Below, in pieces: positions 7,819 to 12,342 of a stretch of DNA of 12,342 bases. The first letter of the stretch is position 1, and each line of letters opens with the position of its first letter. The DNA is from an uncultured Lachnospiraceae bacterium. Its GTDB lineage: Bacteria; Bacillota_A; Clostridia; Lachnospirales; Lachnospiraceae. The stretch spans positions 1 through 12,342 of the forward strand of contig CAJKKX010000023.1 of the NCBI GenBank assembly GCA_905200565.1, written 5' to 3'. The notes beneath the pieces were generated by a model, which searched no databases, was not told where the DNA came from, and worked only from the letters and a program-made list of their open reading frames with translations. The translations under genes were made by a program, and so were the position numbers.

Positions 7819-7836
7819 CTTGCTTTCTAAAGCAGG
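7819..7836 (+). other. Stem-loop A in the intergenic leader
   Basis: CTTGCTT (7819-7825) pairs with AAGCAGG (7830-7836) with one G-T pair and loop TCTA. It is the first of three consecutive stem-loops between the HD gene and the BMP-domain gene and has no T run after it. Confidence 0.45.
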
Positions 7837-7849
7837 ATTGCGTAAACTG

Positions 7850-7884
7850 TGCTTGGGTACCTGAACAGTACTCAGGCATTTTGT
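7850..7884 (+). terminator. Stem-loop B, probable terminator of the HD operon
   Basis: GCTTGGGTAC (7851-7860) and GTACTCAGGC (7868-7877) form a 10-bp stem with two G-T pairs and loop CTGAACA. One more T-A pair (7850 and 7878) extends it. ATTTTGT follows, a short and imperfect T run. It could end the HD transcript, or serve as an attenuator if transcription continues into the BMP gene. Confidence 0.5.
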
Positions 7885-7890
7885 GTAGGA

Positions 7891-7930
7891 GGAAACCAAA
7901 TGAACGAAGTTCATTTTCAGAATGGTTTCC
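7891..7930 (+). other. Stem-loop C, nested stem in the 5' leader of the BMP-domain gene
   Basis: GGAAACC (7891-7897) pairs perfectly with GGTTTCC (7924-7930). Inside it AAATGAAC (7898-7905) pairs perfectly with GTTCATTT (7909-7916) across a GAA loop, with TCAGAAT bulged on one side. The inner stem holds the start codon of a possible upstream ORF (ATG 7900). I cannot match it to a riboswitch class I know. Confidence 0.55.
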
Positions 7931-8019
7931 GACGACATGCCGCCGACGGAAAGGAGGGGGCATTACCGCCGAAAAGGAGGAATGACAGCAATGACTACAG
8001 CATCAGAAGCACTGATTGA
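7900..8019 (+). CDS. Possible 39-residue upstream ORF / leader peptide
   Basis: ATG 7900 has a textbook AGGAGG (7887-7892) seven bases upstream. The frame reads MNEVHFQNGFRRHAADGKEG and further basic residues to TGA 8017-8019, overlapping the BMP gene start by 29 bases in another frame. The start codon is buried in stem-loop C. It could be a regulatory leader peptide, or chance coding in a structured or repeated element. No family is recognised. Confidence 0.3.
   Translation: MNEVHFQNGFRRHAADGKEGALPPKRRNDSNDYSIRSTD
7940..7980 (+). repeat. Imperfect tandem repeat carrying two Shine-Dalgarno-like sites
   Basis: CCGCCGACGGAAAGGAGG (7940-7957) is followed by CCGCCGAAAAGGAGG (7966-7980), the same unit with a three-base gap. 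Both copies end in AAGGAGG; only the second lies near the BMP start codon at 7991. Confidence 0.5.
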
Positions 8020-9889
8020 TTATGATAAAGCGTATCATCTGGGAAAAAAGGAGGGCGGTGCGCCGGCCGTTCTGGATGATCTTTTGAAAGAGAAGAATAT
8101 CACCGCCGCAGGCACAGTTCCTTTGGGGCTGGTACAGATTCCGGCAGACCAGATTGCGGGCACGAAGAGCGCGGGAAGAAGTTCGGCGTTCAGCAAGAGC
8201 TTTTATCCGCTGCTGAAGTCCGATACGGAATTTGCGGCGAAATGGATGAGCCTGTACCGGGCGCATCTGGATGAGGGGATTCAGGAGCCGGTCAAAGCAT
8301 ATGAGTTTATGAACCGGTTTTATATAGAAGAAGGAAATAAGCGGGTGAGCGTGCTCAAATTCTTTGACGCTGTTTCCATTCTCGGAAACGTGACCCGTAT
8401 CATACCGCCCCGTTCCGAAGATAAAGAGACGCAGATCTATTATGAGTTTATGGATTTTTACAGTTTATCGGGGGTAAACTATATCTGGTTTTCTCAGGAG
8501 GGCAGCTTTGCGAAGCTTCAGTATCTGATGGGAAAACGTCCGGATGAGGTATGGAGCGATGATGACAGGATGGATTTCAGCTCATTCTATTCCCGTTTTA
8601 CCGTTGAATTTGAGGCGAACGGCGGAAAGAAGCTTCAGGTACTGCCGGGAGACGTTTTTCTTTCTTTTATTGATCTCTATGATTATCAGGTCTTAAAGAA
8701 TATGACCAGCGCTGAGCTGAAAGAAAAACTTATAAAATCCTGGGATGAATTCAAGCTGCTGCGCACGGGCGAATCTGTGGAGCTTCAGATGCAGCCTGCG
8801 GAGGACGGGGAGAGAAAGAAAAATATTTTTGCCCGCCTGATACCCGTCAGCGCTCCGAAGCAGCAGGTCGCTTTCCTTCATGAAAAAACGGCCGAAACCT
8901 CCGGCTGGACCTATGCGCATGAGCTGGGGAGACTTCATTTGCAGGAGGCATTTGCCGACCAGGTCACTACGGCGTCCTACGACGGCGCTACGGAGACAAA
9001 TGTGGAGGAGCTTTTGGAAAAAGCGATTGCGGATGGAAACAATCTGATTTTCACTACCTCGCCGCCTCTCTTAAAGGGGAGCCTGAAAGCGGCTATCGAG
9101 CATCCGGAGGTGAAGATTTTAAACTGTTCCCTGAATACGTCCTACAGGCATATCCGTACGTATTATGCACGCATGTATGAGGCAAAGTTCCTGATGGGCG
9201 CCATCGCGGGGGCGCTGGCGGGAAATGATAAAATCGGCTATATCGCAGATTACCCCATTTTTGGTATGATGGCGAATATCAATGCGTTTGCGCTGGGGGC
9301 GAAAATGGTGAATCCCCGTGCGAAGATTTTTCTGGAATGGTCCACCCTGAAGGAGCATGATGCAGCGAAAACCTTTGCGGCTAATGATATCCATTACATT
9401 TCCGGACAGGATATTATCGCTCCTTCCAGTGCGAGCAGAGCGTTCGGCCTTTATCGTGTGACGAAGGACGGCCCCTGGAATCTGGCCATGCCGGTGTGGC
9501 ATTGGGGGAAATTTTATGAACAGATGATCCGCAATATCATGAACGGTTCCTGGAAGTATGACGATGCTTCCGCAGAGACAAAGGGGCTGAATTACTGGTG
9601 GGGAATGTCTGCGGGGATTGTGGATGTGATCTGTTCCCATCATCTTCCCATCGGTACGACCCGCCTGATCGACCTTTTAAAGGAGACCATCTGTAAGGGA
9701 GATTTCAATCCATTTTCCGGAATTCTGTATTCGCAGAAAGGAATCGTTCAGAAAGACGCCGAAAAGGCGCTGAGTCCCGAAGAGATCATAAAAATGGACT
9801 GGCTGGCCGAAAATGTGATCGGCTATATTCCGGAGACGGAAAATCTGGTGGAAAACGCGAAACCGGTCGTCTCATTGCAAGGGGTGTAG
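7991..9889 (+). CDS. BMP-domain (PnrA/Med-like) protein with ParB-like N-terminal region, no signal peptide
   Basis: A 632-residue protein. Residues about 290-575 match the basic membrane protein (BMP, PF02608) fold of nucleoside-binding ABC proteins: VAFLHEKTAETSGWTYAHELG, NNLIFTTSPPLLKGSL, the stretch YEAKFLMGAIAGALAGNDKIG and the INAFALGAKMVNP segment. Residues about 70-140, with MNRFYIEEGNKRVSVLKFF, resemble the ParB-like pattern of a beta strand and EGxxRV. The protein begins MTTASEALIDYDKAYHLG and has no hydrophobic signal or lipobox, so it is probably cytosolic, unlike ordinary BMP transport lipoproteins; a sensor or regulator role is inference. No permease or ATPase gene is next to it. 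The ATG at 7991 is ten bases from GGAGG (7976-7980); ATG 7982 is too close to that site and ATG 7922 has none. The phosphoesterase gene follows 25 bases later, so co-transcription is likely. Confidence 0.8.
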   Translation: MTTASEALIDYDKAYHLGKKEGGAPAVLDDLLKEKNITAAGTVPLGLVQIPADQIAGTKSAGRSSAFSKSFYPLLKSDTEFAAKWMSLYRAHLDEGIQEPVKAYEFMNRFYIEEGNKRVSVLKFFDAVSILGNVTRIIPPRSEDKETQIYYEFMDFYSLSGVNYIWFSQEGSFAKLQYLMGKRPDEVWSDDDRMDFSSFYSRFTVEFEANGGKKLQVLPGDVFLSFIDLYDYQVLKNMTSAELKEKLIKSWDEFKLLRTGESVELQMQPAEDGERKKNIFARLIPVSAPKQQVAFLHEKTAETSGWTYAHELGRLHLQEAFADQVTTASYDGATETNVEELLEKAIADGNNLIFTTSPPLLKGSLKAAIEHPEVKILNCSLNTSYRHIRTYYARMYEAKFLMGAIAGALAGNDKIGYIADYPIFGMMANINAFALGAKMVNPRAKIFLEWSTLKEHDAAKTFAANDIHYISGQDIIAPSSASRAFGLYRVTKDGPWNLAMPVWHWGKFYEQMIRNIMNGSWKYDDASAETKGLNYWWGMSAGIVDVICSHHLPIGTTRLIDLLKETICKGDFNPFSGILYSQKGIVQKDAEKALSPEEIIKMDWLAENVIGYIPETENLVENAKPVVSLQGV

Positions 9890-9914
9890 GTGTTCACACG
9901 AGAGGAAAATTGCT

Positions 9915-10517
9915 ATGAAAATACTGGCGATCGCAGATGTGGAATCGAAATATCTGTGGGATTATTTTGAAAAAGAAAAGCTGGAAGATGTGGATCTGAT
10001 TCTTTCCGCGGGGGATCTGGACCCTCGCTATCTGTCCTTTCTCGTCACGATGTCCCATGCCCCGGTGCTGTATGTGCATGGAAATCATGACGATCACTAC
10101 GAACAGATACCGCCTGAGGGGTGTATCTGTATCGAGGATCAGATTTATGTATATCAGGGGGTGCGGATTCTGGGGCTTGGCGGCTCCATGCGGTATCGGT
10201 CGGGAAAGCATCAGTACACAGAAAGAGAAATGGCACGCCGGGTTCGGAAGCTGTGGTTTTGCCTTTTTCGCCGGGGAGGATTTGACATTCTGCTGACCCA
10301 TGCCCCGGCTTATCAGTTGAACGATGGGCGTGACCTTCCGCATCAGGGATTTCGGGTGTTCCGAAACCTTTTGGATAAATATAAACCGGAATTTTTTGTT
10401 CACGGCCATGTCCACCTGAATTATGGAAGCCGGTGCAAGCGGTATGATAAATATGAGGAAACCCACGTCATCAACGCATATGAACGATGCGTGATAGAAA
10501 TCAGTGATTTCCGGTAA
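9915..10517 (+). CDS. Calcineurin-like metallophosphoesterase
   Basis: A 200-residue cytosolic metallophosphoesterase (Metallophos family), about the usual size for a stand-alone domain. Motifs in order: D8-V-E10 in AIADVES, where most relatives have D-x-H; GD at 33-34 in SAGDLD; GNHD at 56-59; H129 in LLTHAP; and the G-H-V-H motif at 164-167 in HGHVHLNYG. These supply the two-metal centre. The substrate is unknown; small phosphodiesterases of this kind act on cyclic nucleotides, nucleic acid ends or nucleotides. The ATG at 9915 has AGAGGA (9901-9906) eight bases before it. It lies 25 bases after the BMP-domain gene and probably shares its transcript, suggesting a common pathway (inference). 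A GC-rich hairpin begins in the final codons. Confidence 0.88.
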   Translation: MKILAIADVESKYLWDYFEKEKLEDVDLILSAGDLDPRYLSFLVTMSHAPVLYVHGNHDDHYEQIPPEGCICIEDQIYVYQGVRILGLGGSMRYRSGKHQYTEREMARRVRKLWFCLFRRGGFDILLTHAPAYQLNDGRDLPHQGFRVFRNLLDKYKPEFFVHGHVHLNYGSRCKRYDKYEETHVINAYERCVIEISDFR

Positions 10518-10540
10518 CGCCCTGACAGGGCGCGTAACCG
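10512..10540 (+). terminator. GC-rich stem-loop at the phosphoesterase stop codon
   Basis: CGCCCT (10518-10523) pairs with AGGGCG (10527-10532) around GAC. CGGTAA (10512-10517) continues the stem against TAACCG (10535-10540) past a two-base bulge and one mismatch. The downstream bases CAAATTCTAAAATT give no proper T run, so terminator function is uncertain; it may protect the 3' end of the message. Confidence 0.4.
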
Positions 10541-10557
10541 CAAATTCTAAAATTAGG

Positions 10558-10586
10558 TTGATAACCATGAAGATTAGGGGTATAAT
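10558..10586 (+). promoter_or_regulatory. Sigma-A-type promoter of thrS
   Basis: TTGATA (10558-10563), 17 bases, then a perfect TATAAT (10581-10586). Transcription near 10593 leaves a leader of only about 47 bases before the ATG at 10640, too short for a T-box. Confidence 0.75.
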
Positions 10587-10639
10587 TTCACTGTAAAATG
10601 GAACAGAAATTAGTTTTCACATAGATAAGGAGAAAAGAT

Positions 10640-12342
10640 ATGATTATTACATTAAAGGATGGAACTTCCAGGGAATATGCGCAAGCGAAAGCAGTCATTG
10701 ATATTGCTTATGATATTAGTGAAGGACTGGCCCGCGCCGCCTGTGCGGGGGAAGTAAACGGTGAAGTGGTAGACCTGCGCACGGTCGTAGACCATGACTG
10801 TGAGGTGAATATTCTTACGGCAAAGGACGAGAAGGGACTGGCGGCGCTCCGTCACACAGCTTCTCACGTCCTGGCAGAAGCAGTACAGAAGATTCGCCCG
10901 GAGGCGAAAGTGGCGATTGGCCCTTCGATTGACACCGGGTTTTATTACGACTTTGAGTGTGCGCCATTTTCCAGGGAAGATTTGGACGAGATTGAGAAAG
11001 AGATGAAGAAGATCATCAAAAAGGGTGAGAAGATCGAGCGTTTCACGAAGTCCAGAGAAGAAGCGATCGCATTTTTTAAAGAGAAAAATGAACCGTATAA
11101 GGTAGAGCTGATCGAAGATTTACCGGAGGACGCCGAGATTTCTTTCTATTCGCAGGGCGACTGGGTGGATTTATGTGCGGGCCCGCATCTGATGAGCACC
11201 AGAGGCGTGAAAGCGTTTAAGCTTTTGTCCTCTTCCGGGGCTTATTGGAGAGGAAGCGAGAAGAATCATATGCTTGCCCGCATCTACGGAACCGCATATG
11301 GCTCGAAAGACGAGCTGAAAGCGCATCTGGAGCAGATGGAGGAAGCGAAAAAGCGCGACCATAACAAGCTGGGACGTGAGATGAAGCTTTTCACCACCGT
11401 AGACGTCATCGGCCAGGGGCTTCCGCTTTTGATGCCAAACGGCGTCATCATCATTCAGGAATTACAGCGCTGGATTGAGGATGAGGAAGCGAAGAGAGGA
11501 TATGTCCGCACAAAGACCCCGCTTATGGCAAAGAGCGACCTCTATAAGATTTCGGGACACTGGGATCATTACAAAGAAGGAATGTTTGTGCTGGGCGACG
11601 AGGAGAAGGATAAGGAAGTGTATGCGCTGCGTCCGATGACCTGCCCGTTCCAGTACTATGTATATAAGGCGGAGCAGCACAGCTACCGTGATCTGCCGCT
11701 GCGTTACGGCGAGACGTCTACCCTGTTCCGAAATGAGGATTCCGGCGAGATGCACGGCCTGACACGTGTCCGTCAGTTTACGATCTCCGAGGGCCATCTG
11801 ATCGTCAGGCCAGACCAGATGGTGAAGGAATTTAAGGACTGTATCGCACTGGCACAGTACTGCTTACAGGTTCTGGGCGTGGAAGAGGACGTGACCTATC
11901 ATCTGTCCAAGTGGGACCCGGAAAACAGGGAAAAATACATCGGAGAGCCGGAAGTATGGGAGGAAACAGAAGGACATATCCGCACGATGCTTCAGGAGCT
12001 GAACATTCCGTTTACCGAGGATGTGGGAGAGGCCGCTTTCTATGGCCCGAAGGTGGACATCAACGCAAAGAACGTATACGGAAAAGAAGACACGATGATT
12101 ACCATTCAGTGGGATGCGCTGCTTGCGGAGCAGTTTGACATGTATTATATCGATGAAAACGGCGAGAAGAAGCGTCCGTATATTATCCACCGCACCTCTA
12201 TGGGATGCTATGAGAGGACACTGGCATGGCTGATCGAGAAATATGCAGGACTCTTCCCGACCTGGCTGTGTCCGGAACAGGTACGTGTGATTCCGATTTC
12301 CGAGAAATACCATGACTATGCGGCAAAGGTGGAAGCGGAACT
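10640..12342 (+). CDS. thrS: Threonyl-tRNA synthetase, 5' part (3' end outside window)
   Basis: Class II aminoacyl-tRNA synthetase that charges tRNA(Thr) in the cytosol. The first 567 residues are visible and the frame is open to the window end; only the last part of the anticodon-binding domain is cut off. Residues 1-61 are the TGS domain. The editing domain carries HTASH (72-76) and DLCAGPH (177-183). The catalytic core has RPMTCPFQ (331-338), motif 2 from YRDLPLRYGETSTLFR with MHGLTRVRQF (371-380), EGH (384-386), TIQWD, and motif 3 HRTSMGCYER (517-526). C335, H386 and H517 match the zinc ligands of E. coli ThrRS. MTCPFQ and TIQWDALL replace the usual MNCPGH and TIQxDF, marking a divergent clostridial type. 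AAGGAGA lies a few bases before the ATG. Own promoter; no T-box. Confidence 0.95.
   Translation, partial: MIITLKDGTSREYAQAKAVIDIAYDISEGLARAACAGEVNGEVVDLRTVVDHDCEVNILTAKDEKGLAALRHTASHVLAEAVQKIRPEAKVAIGPSIDTGFYYDFECAPFSREDLDEIEKEMKKIIKKGEKIERFTKSREEAIAFFKEKNEPYKVELIEDLPEDAEISFYSQGDWVDLCAGPHLMSTRGVKAFKLLSSSGAYWRGSEKNHMLARIYGTAYGSKDELKAHLEQMEEAKKRDHNKLGREMKLFTTVDVIGQGLPLLMPNGVIIIQELQRWIEDEEAKRGYVRTKTPLMAKSDLYKISGHWDHYKEGMFVLGDEEKDKEVYALRPMTCPFQYYVYKAEQHSYRDLPLRYGETSTLFRNEDSGEMHGLTRVRQFTISEGHLIVRPDQMVKEFKDCIALAQYCLQVLGVEEDVTYHLSKWDPENREKYIGEPEVWEETEGHIRTMLQELNIPFTEDVGEAAFYGPKVDINAKNVYGKEDTMITIQWDALLAEQFDMYYIDENGEKKRPYIIHRTSMGCYERTLAWLIEKYAGLFPTWLCPEQVRVIPISEKYHDYAAKVEAE

Noticed and set aside
7742..7963. 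Minus-strand open frame of 73 codons across the HD/BMP intergenic region
   Set aside because: It runs through the stem-loops and the HD gene end, with no convincing start site; the region is better explained as a structured leader. It could be a dispersed repeat, which I cannot test.
7786..7990. Purine or other known riboswitch upstream of the BMP-domain gene
   Set aside because: BMP nucleoside transport genes are sometimes purine-riboswitch controlled, but I find no purine aptamer core or other conserved aptamer sequence that I know.
9894..10568. Minus-strand open frame of 224 codons
   Set aside because: It covers the phosphoesterase gene, which has all its metal motifs on the plus strand; the antisense product matches nothing.
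10541..10639. T-box leader for thrS
   Set aside because: No AGGGTGG-type T-box sequence or specifier stem is present, and the distance from promoter to start is too short.
11864..12313. Minus-strand open frame of 149 codons at the window end
   Set aside because: Shadow of thrS; the plus-strand frame carries motif 3 and the start of the anticodon-binding domain here.
1..12342. CRISPR array, tRNA, rRNA, insertion sequence or integrase
   Set aside because: I saw no regularly spaced direct repeats, no tRNA cloverleaf or rRNA stretch, no transposase or recombinase motifs, and no clear attachment-site duplication around the AT-rich unit.

Overview
The window looks like a chromosomal segment from a low-to-mid GC Firmicute of class Clostridia, most likely family Lachnospiraceae. 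The reasons are strong AGGAGG-type ribosome binding sites, sigma-A-like promoters, a DUF4250 mini-protein behind clpB, and a divergent threonyl-tRNA synthetase of the clostridial type. The family-level placement is inference from gene content, not from a search.

Layout. (1) 1-1844 (+): the 3' two thirds of clpB (disaggregase), followed by a 57-residue DUF4250 gene whose ribosome binding site lies in the last codons of clpB. (2) 1880-2860 (-): a LacI-family repressor, convergent to clpB; its terminator hairpin includes its own last codons. (3) 2861-5561 (+): a divergent control region with a cre/LacI-type operator and a promoter, then an SsuA/TauA/NMT1-type ABC importer of lipoprotein, ATPase and permease. 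The permease carries a one-base frameshift just before its last membrane helix. A clear terminator closes this unit. (4) 5610-7880 (+): a self-contained unit, visibly more AT-rich than its surroundings, with a near-perfect consensus promoter. It holds a small YwgA/Panacea(DUF4065)-like protein and an SAMHD1/YwfO-like HD-domain nucleotide hydrolase. This is the best candidate for an accessory or incompletely described system. (5) 7786-10517 (+): a leader of three consecutive stem-loops with a possible upstream ORF, a 632-residue BMP-domain protein with no signal peptide and a ParB-like N-terminal region, and a calcineurin-like phosphoesterase with D-x-E in place of D-x-H. (6) 10518-12342 (+): a GC-rich hairpin, a good promoter with a short leader (no T-box), and thrS, cut by the window end.

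The blocks look like independent housekeeping and transport units. The YwgA-like/HD pair is the unit with the clearest signs of being accessory: different base composition, its own promoter, and terminator-like hairpins on both sides. The LacI repressor may control the divergent ABC operon, itself, or both. Substrates of the ABC importer and of the BMP protein cannot be read from the sequence.
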